Below, piece by piece: positions 42,068 to 49,730 of a stretch of 64,000 nucleotides of DNA; the first letter of the stretch is position 1; every line of letters begins with the position of its first letter. The notes under the pieces were generated by a model that saw only the letters and a list, made by a program, of their open reading frames with translations, did no database searches and had not been told where the DNA came from. Source of the stretch: Poindextera sp041691315. Lineage in GTDB: Bacteria > Pseudomonadota > Alphaproteobacteria > Caulobacterales > Caulobacteraceae. Where the stretch lies: NCBI GenBank assembly GCA_041691315.1, contig JBEPUW010000006.1:54336-118335 (forward strand), written 5' to 3'. A program made the position numbers and the translations under genes.

Positions 42068-43771
42068 ATGCGTACAGCCGCCGCCCTCGTTTTCGCGCTC
42101 CTTGTCGGGGTCGGGGCCGCCAGCGCCCAGACGGCGGCGCCGGTCGGCCAGGCCGCGACCGAACCCCACGCCATGGTGGCGGCGGCCAATCCGCTGGCGG
42201 TGGCGGCCGGCGTCAAGGTGCTGCGCCAGGGCGGCTCGGCCATCGATGCGGCGGTCGCGGTGCAGGCGGTGCTGGGCCTGGTCGAGCCGCAGAGTTCCGG
42301 CCTCGGCGGCGGCGCCTTCATGGTCTATTACGACGCCCGCACCCACACCGTGACCTCATACAACGGCCGCGAGACGGCGCCGGCGGCGGCGACGCCCGGC
42401 CTCTTCCTCGACGAGGCCGGCAAGCCGCTGTCGTTCGCCAGGGCGGTGGTCTCGGGGCGCGCCACCGGAGTTCCCGGCGCGGTCGCCATGCTGGCCAAGG
42501 CGCATGACGATCACGGCGTCCTGCCGTGGTCGGCGCTATTCGACGGGGCCGAGGGGCTGGCGGCGGACGGCTTTACGGTCAGCCCGCGCCTGGCCGGCTT
42601 CATCGGCTACCCATCGGCGGAGTCCGCCGAGCCGGACGTCATCGCCTATTTCACCAAGCCGGACGGGGCCAAGTACCAGGCCGGCGACACGCTGAAGAAC
42701 CCGGCCTATGCGGCCATGCTGAGGCGGCTGGCGGCGCAGGGACCGCAAGGTCTCTATGGCGGCAAGGTGGCGGACGAGATCGTCGCGCGGGTGCGGGCCG
42801 AGCCGCTGCCGGGCGGCCTGACCACCGCCGACCTGGCCGGCTACCGGCCGAAGGTGACGCCGGCGCTCTGCCGTCCCTATCGCATCTATGTGGTCTGCAC
42901 CGCTCCGGATCCAGCCGGCGGCTCGGCCCTGCTGCAAGGGCTGGGCATCCTGGCCCAGACCGATATCGACAAGCGCGGACCGAGCGATCCGCAGGCCTGG
43001 TTCGAGCTCGCCCAGGCCGAGCGGCTGATGTACGCCGACCGCGACCGCTACGACGGCGACCCGGCCTTCGTGAAGGTCCCGCTCGCCGGACTGCTCGATC
43101 CCGGCTACCTGGCGAAACGCGCGGCGCTGATCGGCACGACCGCCGGGCCGCCGCCCCAGGCGGGTGATCCGCCCGGCGCCAGCGCGCTGGCCAGCGCCCA
43201 GGCCTTCGAGCCCGGCGGCACCTCGCACATGGTCATCGCCGACGCCCGCGGCGACGTGCTGTCGATGACCACCACGGTGGAGAGCCTGTTCGGCACCGGC
43301 CGCATGATCGAGGGCTTCTTCCTCAATAACCAGCTGACCGACTTCTCCTTCAGCCCGGTGAACGCCACAGGCGCAGCCGTGGCCAATGCGGTGGCGGCGG
43401 GCAAGCGACCGCGCTCGGCCATGGCGCCGGTGATCGTAACGGACGCCCACGGCCGCTTCGTCGCCGCCCTGGGCTCGCCCGGCGGGCCGGCCATCCTGGC
43501 CTACAATCTGAAGGCCCTGGTCGGCCTGCTCGACTGGAAGCTATCCATGGAGGACGCCCTGGCGCTGCCGAACCTCGTGGCGCGCGGCGCGAGCTTCAAC
43601 GCCGAGGTCGACAAGTTCGCGCCCGGCGTGGTCGACGGGCTGGAAGCGCGCGGCGTGCACATGGTCAAAGGCTTCGGCGAAAACTCCGGCCTGCACGGCA
43701 TAGCCGCCGTCCCCGGCGGCCTCCAGGGCGGCGCCGACCCCAGGCGTGAGGGGATAGCGCGGGGGTTTTAG
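42068..43771 (+). CDS. ggt: Gamma-glutamyltransferase, periplasmic
   Basis: Transfers or hydrolyses gamma-glutamyl groups of glutathione in the periplasm, after self-cleavage at a conserved Thr. The 567-residue precursor has a signal peptide (cleavage about 20, GAASAQ), the large-subunit start QAATEPHAMVAAANPLAVAAG, PQSSGLGGGAFMVYYD, SYNGRETAPAAAT, and the nucleophile Thr in PGGTSHMVIADARGDV (about residue 388), then RPRSAMAPVIV and LGSPGGPAILAYN. ATG 42068 is preferred; a GTG one codon upstream is possible. A repeat follows 13 bases after the stop. Confidence 0.93.
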   Translation: MRTAAALVFALLVGVGAASAQTAAPVGQAATEPHAMVAAANPLAVAAGVKVLRQGGSAIDAAVAVQAVLGLVEPQSSGLGGGAFMVYYDARTHTVTSYNGRETAPAAATPGLFLDEAGKPLSFARAVVSGRATGVPGAVAMLAKAHDDHGVLPWSALFDGAEGLAADGFTVSPRLAGFIGYPSAESAEPDVIAYFTKPDGAKYQAGDTLKNPAYAAMLRRLAAQGPQGLYGGKVADEIVARVRAEPLPGGLTTADLAGYRPKVTPALCRPYRIYVVCTAPDPAGGSALLQGLGILAQTDIDKRGPSDPQAWFELAQAERLMYADRDRYDGDPAFVKVPLAGLLDPGYLAKRAALIGTTAGPPPQAGDPPGASALASAQAFEPGGTSHMVIADARGDVLSMTTTVESLFGTGRMIEGFFLNNQLTDFSFSPVNATGAAVANAVAAGKRPRSAMAPVIVTDAHGRFVAALGSPGGPAILAYNLKALVGLLDWKLSMEDALALPNLVARGASFNAEVDKFAPGVVDGLEARGVHMVKGFGENSGLHGIAAVPGGLQGGADPRREGIARGF

Positions 43772-43783
43772 AGCTCAACTCTC

Positions 43784-43889
43784 ACCGTCATCCTCCGCTG
43801 GAGCCGCGAAGCGGCGGAATGCGGGGGATCCATGAACACTGACATTCGACGGTGTTCATGGGTGGCCCGGACAAGCCGGGCCATGACGG
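43784..43889. repeat. REPIN-like bipartite inverted repeat, copy 3
   Basis: ACCGTCAT at 43784 and ATGACGG at 43889 flank a left arm of CTCCGCTGGAGCCGCGAAGC type and a right arm GGCCCGGACAAGCCGGGCC; the inner CCATGAACA and TGTTCATGG pair around a very short centre. This is the most compact copy, and sits between the convergent ggt and kinase genes. Confidence 0.87.
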
Positions 43890-43900
43890 AAGAAGAAGGT

Positions 43901-45430
43901 TCAGGCGCTCTTCGACTCGGCCGTTTTCGGTCTGCGGGCGGGTGCAGCCGCCGGCTCCGGTGCGCCCGGCAACCTCACCTCGAAGGTCGTGCCCATCTGG
44001 CCGGTTTCCACCATCACAACATCGCCGCCGTGGGCCTGAGCGAGTTCGCGGGCGATGGCGAGGCCGAGGCCGGCGCCGTCCGGGCGGCCGGAGCCGGAGA
44101 AGGGCTGGAACAGGCGGGCCTGCACGCGGTCGGGCACGCCGGGGCCGTTGTCGGCGACGCGGATCAGGCTGGCCTCGTCGCGCTGCTCCAGGCTGACGGT
44201 GATGGCGCCGGCGCGGTCTGGGGTTGAGTCGCTCTGGATCGCTTCGCGGCCGTTGCGCATCAGGTTGACCAGGATGCGGTGCAATTGGTCGGGGTCGGCG
44301 CTGACCTGCGCGCGCGCATCGACTTGGGAGTCCAGGCGCACGCCGTCGGGCGCCAGGCCGGCGTCCTCGGCCGCGGCCTCGACGGCGGGGGCGAGTCGCA
44401 CGGCGACGGGCGCCGGCGCCGGCTCGTCGCTCTTGCCATAGGCCAGCACGCCGGTGGCGAGCTTGACGGCGCGGCCCAGCGCCCGTTCCAGCCTGGGCAT
44501 GGCTTGGGCCACCTTGGGGTCGCCCGACTGGGCCAGGCGCTCGGAGGCGATCTGGGCGCTGGTCAGCATGTTGCGCAGGTCGTGATTGATCTTGGCCACC
44601 GCCTCGCCGAGCGCCGCCAGCCGGGCCCGCGCGTTCAGCGCGGTGCGCAGGTCGGCCTGCATGCGATCGAGCTCGGCCTCGGCGCGGCCGATCTCGTCGC
44701 GGCGGCCGGAGGGATGGATGGCGGCGGCGGCGTCTTCCGGATCGGCGCGGAACCGCTCCATCGAGCGGGTGATCCGCTGCATGGGTCGAACGAAGAAGAA
44801 GATCAGCAACAGATAGAGCGCCCCGGCGACCACCACCACGAACAGCAGCGCGACCCCGACCAGGCTGAGCAGATAGTTCTGCAGCGCCAGCTTCAGCGGC
44901 GCGTCCGGCGCGACGACCTCGACGAAGTCGCCGTCGCGGAAGCTCGGCCGCGCCACCACCCGCACCATGCGGTTCTTGCCGCCGAACAGGGTCTGGAACG
45001 GCGCGCTCCACGACAGCGGCGAGGCACCCTCGCGCAGGTCGACCAGATAGGGCGTGCGCGCCATCCGCGGCGCCTCCAGCACCAGCCGGTCGACGCCGCC
45101 GCTCTGCACCGCGACCGAGACCACGCCCGCGCCGTTGAGCAGCTGGCGCGAGAGCCGGTCGGAGACCACCTGGTTGGGGGCGGCCTCAATGGCCAGCGAC
45201 GCGAGCTCGCCCGCCCGCACGTGGTCGTAGAGCCAGCGGTCCTCGAACTGGGCCAGGGCGGCGGGCAGGATCAGCAAGCCGATGACGGCCACGAACAGCA
45301 CGGTCAGGATCAGGAGTCGGGATGACAGGCCGCCTGGCCAGAAGAGCCGGCGGGCGGCGCGCGCCACGTCGGCTTCTGGACGCTCGTTCGGCCCTGGCCC
45401 TGGGCTCGCGGAGGGTGAAGCGTCCGCCAT
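43901..45430 (-). CDS. Membrane-bound sensor histidine kinase with HAMP, orphan
   Basis: A 509-residue inner-membrane kinase: TM1 (about 37-60, LLILTVLFVAVIGLLILP), a periplasmic sensor of about 115 residues, TM2 (about 185-213), HAMP (FVRPMQRITRSMERFRAD), and a kinase core with the phospho-His in KINHDLRNMLTSA (about 278), the HATPase motifs ADPDQLHRILVNLMRNG and GLGLAIARELAQAHGG. The sequence INHDLRNM rather than SHELRTP places it in the HPK4-like class with such kinases. No response regulator is adjacent. It faces ggt convergently and is followed on the same strand by nothing closer than the repeat. Confidence 0.87.
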   Translation of the reverse strand: MADASPSASPGPGPNERPEADVARAARRLFWPGGLSSRLLILTVLFVAVIGLLILPAALAQFEDRWLYDHVRAGELASLAIEAAPNQVVSDRLSRQLLNGAGVVSVAVQSGGVDRLVLEAPRMARTPYLVDLREGASPLSWSAPFQTLFGGKNRMVRVVARPSFRDGDFVEVVAPDAPLKLALQNYLLSLVGVALLFVVVVAGALYLLLIFFFVRPMQRITRSMERFRADPEDAAAAIHPSGRRDEIGRAEAELDRMQADLRTALNARARLAALGEAVAKINHDLRNMLTSAQIASERLAQSGDPKVAQAMPRLERALGRAVKLATGVLAYGKSDEPAPAPVAVRLAPAVEAAAEDAGLAPDGVRLDSQVDARAQVSADPDQLHRILVNLMRNGREAIQSDSTPDRAGAITVSLEQRDEASLIRVADNGPGVPDRVQARLFQPFSGSGRPDGAGLGLAIARELAQAHGGDVVMVETGQMGTTFEVRLPGAPEPAAAPARRPKTAESKSA

Positions 45431-45467
45431 GGTTCCCGTTACTGCACGCGGCCTGGACCGGCAACGC

Positions 45468-46184
45468 TCACGCGGCCGGCCTGCGCCGCAACCGGCGGAT
45501 GATGATCGGTGAAAGTGACAGAAGAGCGAGCGCTCCCAGCGCGATCAGGATGGGCAGCTGCAGCAGGCTGTGCAGGTTGAGGCGCTGATGGCTGGCGAAC
45601 GCCGCATTCAGGCCCCAGCCCAGCCGGGCATAGATGAAGGACAGCGGCACGATGCCGATGAAGGTCGCAGCCGTGAAGGTGAGCAGCGGAATCTCGAGAA
45701 AACCGAGGGCCAGCGTGGTCAGGCTGAAGGGCATGATCGGCAGCAGCCTGAGCATCAGAACGTAGAAGAAGGCGTCGCGACGCACCCCGTCCTCGATCTG
45801 GGCGACGCGGGCCCCGGCCGTGCGGCGCAATACGTCGCCGGCGGCGGTGCGGCAGACCAGATAGACGATCGTGCCGCCAAGCGTGCAGCCGATGGCCGCC
45901 GCCAGTCCACCGATCCAGGGTCCGAAGAACAGCCCGCCAGCCACCGTCATCGGCAGGGCGGCCGGCACGGAAAGGGCGACCACCAGGATATAGAGGCCGA
46001 CATAGGCCAGCACGCTGAGCACCGGATGGATGCGGTCCAGAGCCTGGATGGTCTCGCGCCGCTCGCGCAACTCATGCAGCGACAGGTGATGGGTGATGCC
46101 GCTGGCGAACGCGGCGATGATGGCTGCGAGCACCAGCGCGGCCGGTCCAAATCGTTTGAGCAGGGCGAGGCGCCGTTGCGGCAT
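45468..46184 (-). CDS. TVP38/TMEM64 (DedA-like) membrane protein
   Basis: A 238-residue protein with five to six hydrophobic helices and the SNARE-associated/TVP38 signature: ALSVPAALPMTVAGGLFFGPWIGGL (about 70-95), GGTIVYLVCRTAAGD and LMLRLLPIMPFSLTTLALGF. Members act in lipid or ion homeostasis, and DedA relatives flip undecaprenyl phosphate; no specific activity is assigned. It is eight bases downstream of pyrD and 37 bases upstream of the kinase gene, so a pyrD-TVP38-kinase transcript is likely. Confidence 0.88.
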   Translation of the reverse strand: MPQRRLALLKRFGPAALVLAAIIAAFASGITHHLSLHELRERRETIQALDRIHPVLSVLAYVGLYILVVALSVPAALPMTVAGGLFFGPWIGGLAAAIGCTLGGTIVYLVCRTAAGDVLRRTAGARVAQIEDGVRRDAFFYVLMLRLLPIMPFSLTTLALGFLEIPLLTFTAATFIGIVPLSFIYARLGWGLNAAFASHQRLNLHSLLQLPILIALGALALLSLSPIIIRRLRRRPAA

Positions 46185-46192
46185 CGAGGATC

Positions 46193-47257
46193 CTAAGGCG
46201 GATTGTCCGCGCCGACGGCTTGTGCGACCGACGCATAGCCATCCGAGGTCAGCAGGGAGGCGAGATCGCGGCGGATGCGGTCGATCAGTCCGGGTCCTTC
46301 ATAGACCATGGCCGAATAAAGCTGCACCGCGGTCGCGCCGGCGCGGATCTTGGCGTAGGCGTCCTCGGCCGTGGCGATCCCGCCGGTCCCGATCAGCGCC
46401 AGTCGGCCGCGGGAGGCGGCGAAGAAATGCCGCAGCACCTCGGTGGAGGGCGCCATCAGCGGCAGGCCGGAAAGTCCGCCGGCCTGGTCGCGATGCGGCG
46501 AGGTGAGCGTCGCCGGGCGCGCGGTGGTGGTGTTGCCGACCACGATGGCGTCGATACCGTGGGCGACGGCGGCCTCGACGATTGTGCCGATCTCGTCCGG
46601 ATCGAGATCCGGCGCGACCTTCAGGAAGATCGGATGGTCGGCCGACGCCGCCGCCAGCGCGGCGCGTCTGGCCGCGATGCGTCCGAGCAGGTCGTCCAGC
46701 GCCTCGGCCCCCTGCAGGGCGCGTAGGCCCGGCGTGTTGGGCGAGGAGACGTTGAGCACGAAATAGTCGGCCAGCTCCCAGAGCCGCTCCAGTCCGATCG
46801 CATAGTCGCCGGCGCGATCCTCCGAGTCCTTGTTGGCGCCGATATTGGCGCCGACCACGCCGGTGCGCTTGCGGGTGGCCAGGCGCGCGGCGACGGCCTC
46901 CAGGCCATCGTTGTTGAAGCCCATTCGGTTGATCACTCCGCCGTCGGCGGCGAGGCGGAAGAGCCGCGGGCGTGGGTTGCCGGCCTGCGGCTTCGGCGTG
47001 ACGCTGCCGCATTCGACGAAGCCGAACCCAGCCGCCAGCATGGCGTCAGGGACCTCGGCGTTCTTGTCGAAGCCGGCGGCCAGGCCAATGCAGGCGTCGA
47101 GCTTCAGGCCGCAGAGTTCGACCGCCAGGCTGACGCCCGACGAGGGCATGGCGCGCGGCCCCAGCCCGGCCCGCAGCAGCCGGATGGTCAGGCGATGAGC
47201 GTCTTCTGGATCCAGCAGGCGCATGGCCCGCGCTCCGAGGTCATGCAGCGCGCTAAT
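46193..47257 (-). CDS. pyrD: Dihydroorotate dehydrogenase, class 2 (quinone), probable ATT start
   Basis: PyrD oxidises dihydroorotate to orotate with electrons passing to quinone, at the inner membrane. Motifs: RLLDPEDAHRLT near the N-terminus, GFDKNAEVPDAMLAAGFGFV, SVTPKPQAGNPRPRLFRL, INRMGFNNDGLEA, NVSSPNTPGLRALQ (catalytic Ser) and the FMN loop IGTGGIATAEDAY. The homologous chain begins above the ATG at 47224: in frame it reads ISALHDLGARAMRLLDPEDA, and class 2 enzymes carry just such an N-terminal membrane helix. The likely start is ATT at 47257, with GGGAG about eight bases upstream, or a misread ATG; the canonical start gives a protein lacking that helix. It overlaps nothing and follows sixA after 15 bases. 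Confidence 0.88.
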   Translation of the reverse strand: MSALHDLGARAMRLLDPEDAHRLTIRLLRAGLGPRAMPSSGVSLAVELCGLKLDACIGLAAGFDKNAEVPDAMLAAGFGFVECGSVTPKPQAGNPRPRLFRLAADGGVINRMGFNNDGLEAVAARLATRKRTGVVGANIGANKDSEDRAGDYAIGLERLWELADYFVLNVSSPNTPGLRALQGAEALDDLLGRIAARRAALAAASADHPIFLKVAPDLDPDEIGTIVEAAVAHGIDAIVVGNTTTARPATLTSPHRDQAGGLSGLPLMAPSTEVLRHFFAASRGRLALIGTGGIATAEDAYAKIRAGATAVQLYSAMVYEGPGLIDRIRRDLASLLTSDGYASVAQAVGADNPP

Positions 47258-47272
47258 GCCGCGGCTCCCGCA

Positions 47273-47773
47273 TCAGCCGGCCGCCGCGGCGTCGCGCGGG
47301 GTCAGGAAGCGCTCGAATTCGAACCGCCCGTCGTCGTGCAACTGAAAGACCGCCGCCGCCGCGGTCGGAAACGAGTCGGCCAGGGTCTTTTCGACCCGGC
47401 TCTTCGGGCTGACCATCAGAGTGAGCGCCAGTTCGTGCAGGCCGGGATTGTGGCCGACGATCATCAGGGTTGCGATCGGCTCGCCGGCGGCGTCGATCGC
47501 CTCGGCCAGGGCGTCGGCGGAGGCGTGATAGAGTTCGCGCGCCGGCGCCATGCGCGCCTTGGGAAAGGCGGCTCCGGCCGCCTCCCAGGTCTCCATGGCG
47601 CGCCGGGCGGTGGAGACCAGCACCAGGTCGGGCGCACAGCCGGTCTGGGCCAGGACGTGGCCGATCAGGGCCGCCTCGCGCCGGCCGGAATCGGTCAGGC
47701 CGCGCTCGAAATCGCCGCCGGTCGCTGCGGTCGATTCGGCCTTGCCGTGGCGCAGCAGGATCAGTCGTCGCAT
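47273..47773 (-). CDS. sixA: SixA-type phosphohistidine phosphatase
   Basis: SixA-type phosphatases of the histidine-phosphatase superfamily remove phosphoryl groups from phosphohistidine proteins. The 166-residue protein begins RRLILLRHGKAES (catalytic His in RHG) and has FERGLTDSGRREAALIGHVL and the second catalytic His in IATLMIVGHNPGLHEL. Length and layout are typical. The stop is just upstream of the probable pyrD ribosome-binding site, so sixA-pyrD-TVP38 form one transcript. Confidence 0.88.
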   Translation of the reverse strand: MRRLILLRHGKAESTAATGGDFERGLTDSGRREAALIGHVLAQTGCAPDLVLVSTARRAMETWEAAGAAFPKARMAPARELYHASADALAEAIDAAGEPIATLMIVGHNPGLHELALTLMVSPKSRVEKTLADSFPTAAAAVFQLHDDGRFEFERFLTPRDAAAAG

Positions 47774-47819
47774 TGCAGAAATCCCGCGCCCTTCAGCTCG
47801 CCCCTGTTTAGACCGAAGC

Positions 47820-47872
47820 TAGAGCGGGCCAACGGAAAAGTGCGAAGCGGTTTTCCGCCGCAACCCGCTCTA
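47820..47872. repeat. Palindromic hairpin repeat between sixA and metX
   Basis: AGAGCGGG...CCCGCTCT (arms at 47821-47828 and 47864-47871) encloses a second pair CGGAAAA / TTTTCCG. The structure is a long near-perfect hairpin of about 51 bases. It may be an intergenic repeat of a third kind; T-runs for termination are absent on both sides. Confidence 0.75.
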
Positions 47873-47884
47873 ACTTAAGAATCG

Positions 47885-47905
47885 GTCACGTTTATGATTC
47901 GTGAT
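47885..47905. promoter_or_regulatory. Candidate dyad/-10 upstream of metX
   Basis: An imperfect dyad GTCACG-N9-CGTGAT surrounds TTTATGATT, which contains TATGAT, one base from the -10 consensus. It lies about 60-80 bases before the metX ATG. No -35 is convincing. Methionine genes are often controlled by SAM-linked regulators; which one would bind here is unknown. No SAM-II riboswitch motif is visible. Confidence 0.35.
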
Positions 47906-47964
47906 CTCGGGCCTTGCGGAAGCGACGGTTGACAGCGCCGGGGCGAGGCGGTCCAACGCGGCCC

Positions 47965-49122
47965 ATGAGCCGGGACGTGGGTCTGCAACAATTGGTCGGC
48001 GTGGATGGCGGTCTGATCCGGTTCGGGGCCGACCAGCCGCTGAGGCTCGATTCCGGCGGCCAGCTCAAGGGTCTGGAGATCGCCTACCGCACCTATGGCA
48101 AGCTGAACGCGCCACGCTCGAACGCCGTGTTGGTCTGCCATGCGCTCACCCTGGACCAGCACGTGGCCTCGGTGAACCCGCTGACCGGCAAGCCCGGCTG
48201 GTGGTCGCAGATGGTCGGGCCCGGCCGGCCGCTCGATCCAGACAAGCATTTCATCATCTGCTCGAACGTCGTCGGCGGCTGCATGGGCACGACGGGACCC
48301 TCGTCGATCGATCCGGAAACCGGGCGGGCCTATGGGCTGAGCTTTCCGATGATCACCATCGCCGACATGGTGCGCGCCCAGGTCATGCTGATCGACGCGC
48401 TGGGCATCGAGACCCTGTTCACGGTGGTCGGCGGCTCCATGGGCGGGATGCAGGTGATGCAATGGGCGGCTGACTATCCGGAGCGGATCTACTCGGCCAT
48501 CTGCATCGCCGCGGCGCCGCGCCACTCGGCGCAGAACATCGCCTTCCACGAGGTCGGCCGCCAGGCGATCATGGCCGATCCCAACTGGCAGGGCGGCGAC
48601 TATGCCAAGAGCGAGGTCCGGCCTGAAAAGGGCCTGGCCGTGGCGCGCATGGCCGCCCACATCACCTACCTCTCGGAGCCGGCGCTGCAGCGCAAATTCG
48701 GCCGCGAGCTGCAGGGCGACGGGCTCTCGTGGGGCTTCGACGCCGACTTCCAGGTGGAGAGCTATCTGCGCCACCAGGGCGCCAGCTTCGTCGACCGGTT
48801 CGACGCCAACTCCTATCTCTACATCACCCGGGCGGTGGACTATTTCGATCTGGCGGCGAGCAAGGGTGGAACCCTGGCCGAGGCCTTCACCGCGGCGCGC
48901 GACGTGCGCTTCTGCGTGCTCTCCTTCACCTCCGACTGGCTCTATCCGACGGTGGAGAGCCGCTCGATCGTGCGGGCCCTGAACGCGGCGGGGGCCAGGG
49001 CCAGCTTTGTCGAGATCGCCACCGACAAGGGCCACGACGCCTTCTTCCTGGACGAGCCTGTGATGCACGACGCATTGCGCGGCTTCCTCGACGCGGCGGG
49101 CCAGGCCCGAGGGATCGCGTGA
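47965..49122 (+). CDS. metX: Homoserine O-acetyltransferase
   Basis: MetX acylates homoserine, the first step of methionine synthesis, by an alpha/beta-hydrolase mechanism. The 385-residue protein has YRTYGKLNAPRSNAVLVCHAL, GGCMGTTGPSSIDPETGR, the nucleophile elbow VGGSMGGMQVMQWAADYP (Ser), and the acid/base SFTSDWLYP (Asp) and DKGHDAFFLDE (His). I chose the ATG at 47965 (MSRDVGLQQL); the frame is open upstream to 47914 but the extra residues look non-coding. It is coupled to metW by a GTGA overlap, the usual arrangement in proteobacteria. The divergent neighbour is sixA. Confidence 0.93.
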   Translation: MSRDVGLQQLVGVDGGLIRFGADQPLRLDSGGQLKGLEIAYRTYGKLNAPRSNAVLVCHALTLDQHVASVNPLTGKPGWWSQMVGPGRPLDPDKHFIICSNVVGGCMGTTGPSSIDPETGRAYGLSFPMITIADMVRAQVMLIDALGIETLFTVVGGSMGGMQVMQWAADYPERIYSAICIAAAPRHSAQNIAFHEVGRQAIMADPNWQGGDYAKSEVRPEKGLAVARMAAHITYLSEPALQRKFGRELQGDGLSWGFDADFQVESYLRHQGASFVDRFDANSYLYITRAVDYFDLAASKGGTLAEAFTAARDVRFCVLSFTSDWLYPTVESRSIVRALNAAGARASFVEIATDKGHDAFFLDEPVMHDALRGFLDAAGQARGIA

Positions 49123-49730
49123 CCGGCGCATCGGAGAGCTTTCGCGAGATCGTCAGCCTGGTGCGGCCGGGCGCGCGCGTGCTCGACATCGGCTGCGGCG
49201 AGGGTGCGCTGCTGGAGCTGCTCGCCGATCAGAAGCAGGTCGACGGGCGGGGCCTGGAGATCAGCCCGCTTGGGGTGCAGGCCTGCCTGTCGCGCGGTCT
49301 GGCCGTCGTCCAGGGCGACGCCGACCGCGATCTCGCCGACTTTCCGACCCGGGCCTTCGACTACGCCATCCTGTCCTCGACCCTGCAGCAGGTGCGCGAG
49401 CCGAAGACGGTGCTGGCCGAGTTGCTGCGCATCGCCGAGCGCGCCATCGTCTCGCTGCCGAACTTCGGCCACTGGCGGGTGCGGCTGTCGCTGCTGACGC
49501 GGGGGCGCATGCCGGTGACCGCCTCGCTGGCCGAACCCTGGTGGTCGACGGACAATATCCATCTGTGCACGCTGAAGGATTTCACCCTGCTCTGCGAGGA
49601 GCTGGACATCCGCGTCGAACAGGCCGCGGCCCTGGCCGACGGCCGCCCGGCGCGGCGCATCGACCCGGCAAGCGCGCTGGAGAACTGGCGCGCCGAACAG
49701 GCGATCTACTTGCTGAGCCGTTCGGCCTAA
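49119..49730 (+). CDS. metW: MetW methyltransferase-like partner of MetX
   Basis: MetW is a small SAM-dependent methyltransferase-fold protein that works with MetX in methionine synthesis. The 203-residue chain begins VTGASESFREIVSLVRPG at GTG 49119 and has the SAM loop VLDIGCGEGALLELL, DGRGLEISPLGVQACLSRG, FDYAILSSTLQQVREP and SLPNFGHWRVRLSLL. The start overlaps the metX stop by four bases. Its TAA overlaps the TAG of the convergent autotransporter. Confidence 0.93.
   Translation: MTGASESFREIVSLVRPGARVLDIGCGEGALLELLADQKQVDGRGLEISPLGVQACLSRGLAVVQGDADRDLADFPTRAFDYAILSSTLQQVREPKTVLAELLRIAERAIVSLPNFGHWRVRLSLLTRGRMPVTASLAEPWWSTDNIHLCTLKDFTLLCEELDIRVEQAAALADGRPARRIDPASALENWRAEQAIYLLSRSA

Noticed and set aside
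47873..47964. SAM-II riboswitch before metX
   Set aside because: I looked for the pseudoknot motif and the conserved GCTAAA segment and did not find them.
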